Shown in pieces: positions 13,301 through 24,315 of a stretch of DNA of 64,000 bases (the stretch's first letter is position 1; the number at the start of each line of letters is the position of its first letter). The stretch covers positions 2,378,096-2,442,095 of the forward strand of contig KL647301.1 of assembly GCA_000727475.1 (NCBI GenBank), read 5' to 3'. This DNA comes from Sarcocystis neurona. Taxonomy: Eukaryota > Apicomplexa > Conoidasida > Eucoccidiorida > Sarcocystidae. Made by a program: the position numbers and the translations under genes. The notes under the pieces were generated by a model. It was not told the DNA's origin. It did not search any database and saw only the letters and a list, made by a program, of their open reading frames with translations.

Positions 13301-13700
13301 ACTTTTTTCTGAGTATTCGTAGAGGAGTGCGCACTGATGTGTTTTAGTAGCTTTGTTCGCAGTTGGCGAACAAACAACAGTCACAGTGGCACTGAATTTG
13401 TGACTGTTGTTTGTATGCACTTTCATCCTGAATGAAATCCCAATTCCGCAGTTCACCCCATGATGTGCCGAGTGATATATTTCCACGCAACGTATGACTT
13501 CGTTGCTGATTAAGAGGTGACGGGGGCAGCGGTGGCGGTGAGGTCTGGCATGCTTGTTGCGATAGGCGCCAGCGGCAGATTCTGGATCGGTTGTGCAGAC
13601 AGCAGTACTTCGTTGGGGCAGCCAAGTTGCGACTCGTCTGTTAGAAGGAGATTTAGTAAGAGGAGACATCAGAGAACACCGTCCCCCGAAAAAAGACACC
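7342..13700. other. Repeat-poor stretch without a supported gene
   Basis: About 6.3 kb with balanced composition and only scattered short frames. Fragments that read protein-like on one strand (about 8.45-8.83 kb on both strands and about 10.6-10.8 kb on minus) lack a matching exon partner or a recognisable domain. A short TA microsatellite lies at 11471-11486. Small exons of unrecognised genes may be hidden here. Confidence 0.35.
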
Positions 13701-16700
13701 ATGGATGACCCTAAGAGCGTCGGTAGTGCCTCCTCAACGGCATTCGGAGGCGCTTCAGGCCTTTCTCGTAGAGGAGAAAATCGACCTCTTCTACCAGAAG
13801 CCGAGCGACGGAAGTCAAAGATGCTGATGTCAGTGCAAGCGGACATTGGCCGTGGTGTCATGTTTACGATCCGCCTGTCGAAGTGGTATCTATTTTATTG
13901 TACGCTGATGGCCATCGCCACGCTGTCACTTGTTCTCTATATGATCATCGACATCCACGTGGTACGTTACACTGAACACATAAAGGCGCTTCGGAGGAGG
14001 TCTGCGTGTCTCCTCCGGAGGTAGGCTACCACGCAAATCCGGCTTCGTAGGCGGAGTTCCCTGGTTTGAATCGGCCATACTTTACAAACATGTAGATGCG
14101 TTGTGTGTGCCACTGTGATGGTACGCGCCTGCACAGAATTACTACACAGAATTACGTAAGACTGTGTCTCCCCACATATGTGTAGGTATATTTTACCGAC
14201 TCTGCTTGTGCAGAAATTCGCATTTGTGGTCTCGCTACCGGCGATGTGCTGCATTACAGGTAGTAAATGCTGCGCCGTGTGTATCACGCTGCAGCCAGAT
14301 TCCCGTCTTGAGTGGACACGCATAAGCTCAAATTTGTAAGAGGCTTTCGTGCTCTTTCGCGTGTGAGCAAGTTGCTTCTCATGCATGGTGTGTGCGATTG
14401 TGCTGGCACGAGCGTGCACAGGTATTAATAAACAGAGTTACGCAAGGTTGCGTCCCCCCGTGTATGTGTAGGTGTACCTTCCCGTCTCTGCTTGTGCGGA
14501 CATTCGCATTTATGGTCTCCCTACCGTGGAGGTGGTGCATCTCAAGCAGTTTATGCTGCGCCGTGTGTATACCATTGCAATCAGACTCCGCGTCTTGAGT
14601 AGGCACGCGTAAGCTAAAATTTGCAACACGCCTTCGTGCACTTCCGTTTGTGAGCGTGTTGCCTCTCACTGAAAAGGCGTGAGCTGACCCAACTTCATTC
14701 TGATGGCGAAACATCTGTGATCGTTACGTTTGTGTACTTTCCTGCAGAAGGGAAACCCTTTGACGGTTTGGGCCGTGACAGTTGACGGCACTATCACGCT
14801 GACTATGTGCATCGAAACTGTGGCGGACATGATCGCCGTAGGGAAGGTACGTCCCCGTGACAGTAGGCGATAGATTGGTGCGACCCTACAGCTCAGGGAG
14901 TAGTTCAGTTCATTATTTGACAAGGCGCGTGGCTACCACAGAGGCCGTAACCGACTCTGCGTGCAGCTGGATAAACTTGTGCGGAGTGCTAGTGTTTTTT
15001 GTGTCTGAAGTCGGCATATATGGTGTCCTCAACCTGTTGTATGCCTGTTGCGTAACTTCACCGTGAATTTTCTGATGGCGCGTGCCCCATTGCGTTCCGG
15101 TAGAGTAACTGGATTTAAGTATTTCTTGTGACTGCATCGTGAATCACATTTTGGGCGCACGTATAGCGAACCGTGTGGCGTCACGCCCCTTTCATCGGAG
15201 ACTTTAATGGACCAGTGGTGGTGCGCGTTGACCTTTGCTGTCCAGCATTTCTGGGAAACAGGATGGCACGTCTTCGACTTCGGCGTGGCGTTGACGAGTG
15301 TTGTCAGCTGGCTGCTGATGCTTCTCGAAGTAGTAAGAATGCCGACGACGGTGTTGCGCGCTGGTGGAAGGCTGCGCTTCATGGGAATCCGCACATTGTA
15401 CAGCAACGCTGTTACAGTTTTACTTATTTTAGTTGACAGGTAGACGGTAGACACTCCACTCAGTCGTTTTTTTTTACTGCTTTTGGTGCTGTCGAGTATT
15501 TGACGTCAGCGGATACGTTGTGTTCACAGGGGGAAGGGTTACAGAGAGTGCACACACGGTGCCATAAAGGCGCGCGTACGGGGTGCCGCTTTGAAAACGC
15601 ATCTGTTGAGCCCACCACCTGCAGTGTACTACTGCAGTGTACTCCTTCAGCGTTCTGGACACGGATTCGTATCCTTGTACCTTTCTCAGGTTGGCGTCAT
15701 CACGAATTTCGACCAATACGTCACCATCATCCTGCTTACATGTCGATACACTGCGCAGACCATCAGGTATGGACTGTTTTGTAGTTGTACCATCACGCTG
15801 GCTTGAGGACGCGTTTGACGTGTAGAAATTCACTTGGACGAGCGCACCACGGTAACACTCCGCGGCCGTAACAAACCCCTAGCTAGAAAAGCGGTTAGTC
15901 CGCCAGTGGACAGTTCCTGTGTCGTTCCGTACGGTTTGTATTACAGGATCATCCGGTACATCCGGACCGGCGCAGAGGCTCAGGATGCCCAAGCCACCGT
16001 CGAGGAGCAGCCAGTTATTTTCGATCCTCATGGTGGCATGCCGTCGAGTGATTTCGAGGGTGACCTTGAAGGAGGCAGGGGCCAGTACGTGAGTGTGGAC
16101 CGTGTTTGATTTGAAGAGCAAGGATCCCCGGAAACGTGCTTCAGAAGAGCACACGATGCACACAGGGAGTGGGACGAATTTCAGTTTATTGGGGACTGTG
16201 GGATTGCCTGAAACAGAACTGACAGAACCAAAAGCGGATGTTTTTAAGGTCCTCTCTGCGGGGGACACGTCTCGTCGAAAGGAGGTAGCACTGGGCTGTG
16301 TGTAAAGTTGTACACCGGCGATGCAGAATTGCAGTGCGTGAGAAGGGGAATCCTTGTATGTGGTGTGGGCCGCTCGCATGCGATTCTTAGGACACCGAAC
16401 CGTTACAGGAGCCACTGTATGGGGCGCTTTGGGTTCATGCATTCACCCACGAGTTGATAGTCAACCGCTATGTGCTTGCGTCAGTTTTTGTAAGTGATCT
16501 GCGCACAGCCAGTTTCGAACACTGTAGTCACACGGTCCGGCTTCACCTAGGAAGACGGTAAAACATGTGGGATTATGGGCGGTGTTACCGAGAATGTTTC
16601 TGAGGCGTGACTGCGTACTCCCCAGCACGTCACAAATCCACCACTAATTACCCTGCAGGATCCGCGTGTACGGGAGGAAAGCATGATCTTTTTATGTGGC

Positions 16701-16784
16701 AGGGCATTGTGTATCGGTCTCCCCGTATCGGTGGTGGTTCTCGCTTTGACAGGCAGAAGAGTGACGATCGCACACGCGAGCTGA
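13701..16784 (+). CDS. Four-transmembrane voltage-sensor-domain-like protein
   Basis: Six exons are proposed: 13701-13961, 14748-14846, 15246-15332, 15690-15766, 15947-16088 and tentatively 16659-16784. The start ATG at 13701 has a strong context (ACACC ATG G). Every intron is GT..AG (donors GTACGT, GTACGT, GTAAGA, GTATGG, GTGAGT), and phases agree at each join. Exon 1 gives a polar N-terminus with acidic/leucine signal RPLLPE, then segment 1 ending MIIDIHV. Exon 2 gives segment 2 (MCIETVADMIAVGK). Exon 3 gives segment 3 (HFWETGWHVFDFGVALTSVV), which matches the S2-S3 pattern of ion-transport domains. Exons 4-5 give segment 4, CRYTAQTIRIIRYIRTG, with Arg every third residue, followed by an acidic tail. 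No pore helix pair is visible, so this looks like a voltage-sensor-only protein of about 260 residues. Function as a channel is inference. The last exon is the weak point. Confidence 0.7.
14093..14672 (+). repeat. Two-copy ~290-bp tandem duplication inside an intron
   Basis: Copy 1 is about 14093-14381 and copy 2 about 14382-14672. They share long collinear blocks such as GCTGCGCCGTGTGTAT, tgtgtaggt, GTCTTGAGT and the TTGTGCNGAAATTCGCATTT-like stretch. The copies have diverged by substitutions. Both lie within the first intron of the voltage-sensor-like gene (13962-14747). Confidence 0.8.
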
Positions 16785-17944
16785 AGGGAGCCCTCGGAGT
16801 AGCTGGTGTTTTCAGGGGCGTCGCTGACGTCCAGCGTGTTAATGACTTATTTTGTAGTTCGCGGAAATATACGCGGACAGTTCTGTTACCTTGCATGCAA
16901 TTGCATGTGATGAGGGAGGAAGGAAACCGGTTTTATTGGCACAGTGGTGACGCACAGCGGGCTTGTTTTTGTGCAGGGTGTTTGTGTGCGACCGGCCGTC
17001 TATAACGTTGCGAAGCTGATTGCCATTGTCTTTACACGAGCGTCTTGTGTGGGCGGAGCGTTGGCCAGCGACAACTTCCGAACGGTACACTTGTGGTGGA
17101 AGCAGTGCATCCCCTGAATTTGTGCGAAAAGACTCTTAACCGGCTTCGGTGGCCAGTATTTTCATTGACGTAGGACCATACTACAGCTTAGGACGGAAGA
17201 ACGAAAACCGCTTCACAGTGACAAGTGCTTTAGATCAAAGCCTTTTTGCAGGAGAGCACAGAAACGACTCTTTTATAAGGACGGACCAGAAGCGCACTTT
17301 CGTAAGTCAAGGGGAGCGTGTACGTCCACGAGTTAGAAACCTTGACACGGTGCTACACGACGTAAGCTTCCCTCTTCACATCTGGGAGACCAGAGACGTG
17401 TCGCAGGCGTGGACGGATCTTCACTTCTCTTGAGACTACGCTATCAGAAAACGTTTTGCTTCACTGCGTCGATCTCTCCCAGTTAACTCTCTCCACGCCA
17501 GTGAACCACAGCACTTTCTAAAAATAAAGGTTGCTCAAGGACGCCAGTAGTTGAAACCTTGTGGACAGGGGTTTCCACACAGCTCACACGTTACACCGAG
17601 GCGGCATGCTTTTTAGAAACACCCGCCCCATGTGAGCCGTACGTTTCTGCCACGCCTCGTCGTCGACGTGCCCAGTGCGTCGTAGTAATGGCAGCAACAA
17701 AAGCAGCAATAATAGTGATATCGTAGGATTACTAGTGAACTGTACACGAGACTGGTCTCTTCCAATTCAGGTGTTACAGTCCATCTTTGCACTGGGAAAA
17801 AGCGGCGGTTGAACTGCAGAGTGAGAGGGGGCTGCGGCTGCGTATCTGCTAGACTGAACCTTTCTTGTGACGTTCTTACCTAAACAAAGGTGCTCCCTGG
17901 TCTGTGACGTCGCTTTTTACCTTCTTGTCTTCCCCTTGCTTTGC
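16785..17944. other. Convergent intergenic stretch
   Basis: The stretch lies between the ends of two convergent genes. It holds a plus-strand open frame (17149-17433) without a recognisable domain. Nothing else can be supported. Confidence 0.35.
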
Positions 17945-20900
17945 CTAGTGAAGGGCTTTTCCCGCGGACTTCAAGTCCCTTAGCTGTTCTAGCAGGCGCC
18001 GCTCGTCGGCAGATACCGTCTTCGGCACTTCAATCTGCTCGACCAGTACCACCACACAGGTAAAGAGAAACCAGTTTTGCTCTTGAGTAACGCCGTTTCA
18101 ATTTTCACACGAATGACATCTGGTCGTACTAGATAAAAGCGAATACGTCCCGCTGGTTGGCCGCCGTCTTCGGTGTTGCACCCCTGGATCAGTCAGCGCG
18201 TGGGTGTCTGATACACAGTTACACCTTTCTCCGTGAACTAGTTCACAATGTTCATCTACTAGTCTGGGAAACCGCACTCGACGCTGACTTGCATAGAACA
18301 CATCTACACAAATGCGCGCATGCACGTAGATATCTACAAACACTTTACGAGGATACTGCCAAACGTGTTTTAGTAAGAGGGGCAGTCTGCGCATGTACAT
18401 ACGTACACATTCGTATACGTTAAAGTAATCTTTCAGTATCGATATCGAACAAAAGCGTATACGTCGTTGTATGACAAACTCCCGAAGGTACCATGACTGT
18501 TTTGGAAGGTTTCTGATTTTGCGTACCGATTCTTATGTTTGTCTGCGCACCCAAAAACCAAGCTGCAGCATTAGCTCTAAGCCCTCCGAGGATCTGCATA
18601 CCTGTGCATCTTTATTTTAGACAGATGTAGTGATGAGTCTACATGTAGTGATGCGTCTGCATAGAATGCCAAGCTGTATCGCTGGCTAACAAAAAAGAAA
18701 CTCGAACTGTGTATGTATGGGTATTTCTGTATACATACGTCTACACAAGCGCGCCAACAGTTACGCGTGGAACTCACTGTCAAGAATTCGCCCGTACCCC
18801 CAAGATGTACGCACTCTCTACTGCTGTGACTTTCACGAAAATGGGCAGAGAAAGATTAGCACACTAACCTCGACAACGACGACATGATCTCCTCGTTTTG
18901 AAGGGGATGGTACATTGATATGTTCGGGCGTTTTCTTTTCCAGTTCTTCCTGTTCCGCTACAGCAGTGGCGTTGACGGTGCCTCTGCCTTTGATCACTAT
19001 TTTGTCACCGCTGTGTGTCCCGGGCTTGATCGACACCTTCGCTTTCCCGTCAATAACTTGCACCTCCTTCTGTAAAACATCACGTTGGGGTAATATGAGT
19101 GCTATTACGATATTTATGGTCGATATAAAACGTAATCCGTTCGTAAAAAGAAGTCCAAAACTGCTGGGCTATTCGAGAGTATTGCCGTGCGAAGTTGTAG
19201 TAAAACTGATAACGATGTTTACCGCTGTCGCGTAAAAGCAAGCATAAACTGAGTATGTGTGGCGCCTGTGTAATCCCTTGAGGAACCGCGAAGTGTCGAC
19301 AGGCATAGAATTTCAGAATGACCGTGATGACATTAGAAACGAAAAGGTGGTGATGGTGGTTCAACAGGAGGAAGCGGCAATTTGATGACCAACTTTACAT
19401 TGGGTACGCATGAAAGGTCGCAAAGTATATGATGCTAAATACACTGTCTACGAAAACTGAAGTCGACAAAACCATTTTGTATAAAGTAGCGAGAAATTTG
19501 GAGAAATGCGTGTGTGCAGCTTCACCTCTCTATGGTGAAGACGAGTGACCACTGCATGTGACCGTCGCGAGACGTATTCTTAGCTCACCAGGCAAAGAGA
19601 AATATTCTTGATGCGCGTTGCAAGGAATCTAACTAGTTCTGCGATCTCGTTGTCCGAATGCAGGTGAAATTTCAAACTGTTACAGCTGCCACTACCCAGA
19701 CACAGCTCAACGATACAGCTTTGTGTGCGACTCCTTTGTTGTTCTATCGAAGAGGAGGGCTAAGGCATCCTGCCAGTGCAAAATCAGATAGACGGATGAA
19801 ACAGGATTCTCACCAAGCAGTTCGCAACATGAAGAAAAATTTCGTTCAATGTGCTTCGACGACTGCGGAACATACAATCCTCTTGAAATCGACACGTAAC
19901 TCGCTCAACATTATTCTGCGCTTCATCCTAAACGGGGGAAATTTCGCGATATCGATCTTGAATCTATTTTTAGTTTACACGACGTAAAAAGAGTGCACAC
20001 GACATGGCAGACGGCAACACTGTCCACTTGATATACACATATATATATGTATATGCGCACACATAGGAGAGTAGTGCAGAACGTTGTAGGACCGTCGTGA
20101 TACCTGTGACAGACCAAGAACCGCATCGGGATAAGAAATCTTCGCGATGCTCAGCAGATTATTCCCCTCGCGTCTGAATGGGGTATCGTTCGTCACCTCT
20201 ACGTTCAGCAGTCTGTAAGTTAATAAGAGAAACATAACAAAAAACAGGCAATCTCCTCTTGTGACTCGAGCACTTGTAAGAAAATAGCTTTGTAACAGAG
20301 GCAGCGTGGGACTGAAACTCAGATGATGCGGAACAGTGGATTGCACCGGCAGTCTTGGAGACCTAGCTGCCAAAAGAGACGAAAACTGCAACGAAACGAA
20401 AGGACGCTTCACCATGCATAGAGCAAATAGAAAAGAATGAAGACGATGAATGGCTAGCGGCCCACGCGGACTTAAACAGGAGGAAGGTCTAAAAGAGCAT
20501 GTGTTCTCCTTCCGACGGGAACATAACGAAAGGGAATGTAGCAGTACTCTTCCACATTCACTTGAGTCGTCAAGTGAGGAGGGAATCGCCAAGCACTCAA
20601 TGTCAACTTCGAGCTAATTCTCGTCGAAAGCCATAGTAGTCACAAATCAGAGGCGGCCTCTGGTAATGCACTATCCATTCGCATACATACACGCGAATCT
20701 TTCCCCCTGGGTCTTCCTCTGTCAGAGTAGACATCCATACACATATCTACACGCATGTGTACACTAATGTACACACATGTACCCCAGAGTCCCTGTAATT
20801 ATAAAATCGCGTACGATGTCTCCTGTGCATCTTTTTATCGATTCAAATACGTAGGACTGCGCATACACACACACACGGATATACAAGAAACATATGCGCA

Positions 20901-23900
20901 GACAGAGAGCGAGGCCGTCGTTCACTCATTGCGCGAAGGAGATCTGGATCCTAACTAGACTTTCAAAAAAAGTATCTGATTAGTCCTTAGAAAATGTCCT
21001 GCTATGAGTGTTCGCAAGCACGCGTCGAGCTGCGTCCGTCTTCGCTCGAGTCTTCAACGGATACACAGAGAAAACCGCTGTGTGGCGCAGCAGTTAAACC
21101 TGGTACATCGTCAAATTCTTGCAAACTTGTGCGCAGAACTGAAAAATGCTAACTTCAAACAGATCTACTTTTGTCGAGGTAGGCTGCATATATCTGGGTA
21201 TACACCTGCCACGCGGAACGCAAAACGCCCGCCAAAGCCCCTGCGCTGAACACCAGAAGACGCCTTCAGTATGGGTTGACACAAAAAACTACCAGGCATT
21301 TAAAGCACTTATAGTCCTATAACGAGCCTTTTTTCTCACTGTCAAAGCAAATACTTACTAATGACTTCTCTACGCCATCTCAGACAGGTAGGTGCTTCAC
21401 CGCACCTACAAACATTCCACGAGTCGTTCAAAATGTCTCTCTGCCTCCTTTCCCTCCTGCACATGCCCTCCTTGCAAGCTGCAGAAAGGCCTTCTCCGTG
21501 AATCGAATAAACACAACTCACACGGACACAGCAGTTATCCTTGCCCAATACGAAGACGTCTATCACACACAAAATTTCAGTGCCACCACCTGCACACAGA
21601 GTATTGGCTTTTCAACGCCGGACGGCCTTTTCGTTTTGCGGTTGAAGCTTTCCTCCAACGTCACACGAATCGAATAAGAAGAGTGTGCACGAGAGCGGGC
21701 AAGCACCACATTTGAATCTCTGCAAAACCCCACCAGCCGTCTCTCAATGCGCGTGAGAAGGTCTTCTCACGACCCTTACACAGGTCCTAAACAGGCCACT
21801 CGTTCCGGCCACGCCGCCAGCGCTCACGCGCGGCGGAGACCTTTACGCAGGCCTGCTCAGGTAAACCCGGATAACTACCGCGAGAACTTTCATGTTGACC
21901 GAACGCGGTGCATCAACTGAGGAAGGAAAAAGTGTGGGCTTCTTCTGAAGTCCACTTCCGTCCTCACTGTTGAGCCCGCGCTACTTACAGATCTCCCGAC
22001 TTTCCACCAGCAACACCAACGTCTCCGCGGCCTCGAAGCGTCAGCGTCGTTCCGTCAGCGACTCCCGCAGGGAATGAGACCTGAAAAGAACGTTTTTGCA
22101 CAGCTCTCTCTCCCCGTGAGACGGACGCGTCCATGTGCAACGTCAGCAACGCACCAGAAATAACTGACCACCTCAGTGACGGAGTTTCTCTTTCTCCGGG
22201 TTCTGTCACGCGACATATATACACGTGCAGACAGATACGCACAGGCACACCACACACGTAGACACATGTAGACACACACCCATGCACATATACATATATA
22301 CATACAATAGACACACAATACAAGAGCCACATGAGCAGACGTCTGTAATACGTTATTATTGATTTGACTGGGTCCTCATCCCTGTGAGGTTCTTCAATGT
22401 CACGTGTGTATATAAAACGCCGGGGCTTTCGAAGATATACAACAGACACGTACAACAGAGACACGCGGCGGCAAAAACCGTCTCACTTGAAGACTTTCTT
22501 CGACGCGTCTTCTGCCTTCGCCGTTGCAGTGCGCACAGGCTTCACGCGGCTGGGTGCCCGACCCCCCGCAGGAGCTGCAGGTGCGCGAGGACTGCAGGAC
22601 CCCCAGGGGCATGCGTTTCACCTGCGGCGTGAATACATCCACCACAAGCAACACAGCAAAACGTCACTCGTTTGTTTCCACGTATTTACAAGTGTACGCA
22701 AGAGGATCTCTCTTTTACTTGCAGCAGATAACCGAATATACGTGCGTGTGTGTGTGCGTGTGTATGTAGACGTTTACATACGGGTGGACACCGATGCAAT
22801 GGATACGTGTAGATGTCTATGTATACTAATGGCACATACAGGAGTGTACATAACCACAGGCCTGGATGACAGTGTACGTTTACATACGAAGACACATGCA
22901 TCCGGATATATATACATATATATATATATATTCGTTTATGGATTTACATATACGTACGGATACATGTGAATATGTACAGGTATGTAGGAACTCACACGAG
23001 TACAGGCGTGTACATATGTGAATACAGACGAACGCCCGCGGGTAATTTCGAACGCATGTATATAGAAACGGGCAGAGGGAGAGATACGGCGCGGGAGGGG
23101 GACGTCAAACATTTGGTGAAGGTAAGCGCACACGCGTTCAAGAAGCCAGAGGCTCAGCGAGAGGACACACGTGGTTGCAACTGGAAGAAAGGAATTCAGA
23201 ACACGTGAAACACAAATGCGAGGGCACTAGCAACGAAAGGAACCTGCGTGTACAATCCCACGTATACACATACGCATAATGTATATATATATATATGGAT
23301 ATATGGATACGTAGTTGTTTGTACGCTCGCGTTTACGCAGGTGTTGGAGAGCAAGGCGAAACAACGCAGCCTCTTTGAGAGAGAACCAGAATGCGAAAGC
23401 TCCTCACAAACAGAGCGTTAGCGCACGTACATCTATACATACAATATCTACATATAGATACATGGATATATTTGTGTATCTGTGTGAACAGGGACGTGTG
23501 CGTGCTCGGGGACGCGTCTGAATCAATTGCACACGTGCGTGTTCAGAAGAATATACTTGTTGCCTATATATATAAATATGTGCGTATCTCCACATATAAT
23601 ATATATGTGAATATAGACACGTGAATAGTGTAATATGATGCATATAGATAAGACTGGACACACACACGCAAGTGCCGACTGGGCACAGCAGCAGCGCCGT
23701 CTTCACTCCTAGGAGCCACGAGGAACAGCAGTCGCGGCTGCAGCACACACTGCTCGGCCGCAGATCCGAACACGAAGTGAAGAAGGAAGGAGAATAAGAG
23801 CTGCGATTACTTTTCTGCGACTGAAAAACAAAGCAATCAAGACGATGTAGCACATCAATGTAGGTTACCCAGCTGGAATCGCTGTGTGAGCTGTCTCTTC

Positions 23901-24280
23901 GTATACCTGTAGAAACAGAAATGCACTATTCCACCTTCTTCTGTACGTCACCAAAGCAATATATATATATATATATATGTGTATCCCCCTAGACACCCCT
24001 GTCTATGCCATACGAGTAGCACGTGTAAGCGCTCGCTATACATATATACATATGCATATATATAGCGCACCACTATAGATAATCCAGGTGGAATCCCTGT
24101 GTGAAAGATCTCTTCGTATACCGGTAGAAACAGACACACACTACTCCACCTTCTTCTTTACGTTGCCAAAGCAGTATACATACCCCCTAGACACACCTAC
24201 GTATGCCAAACGAGTAGCACATATATATGCACATGTTACACGCATACACGTGAACACGCCACTACGCACGACACACATAC

Positions 24281-24315
<35 letters not shown>

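Noticed and set aside
14040..14080. GGTTTGAATC box resembling a tRNA B box
   Set aside because: No A box, acceptor stem or cloverleaf could be matched around it.
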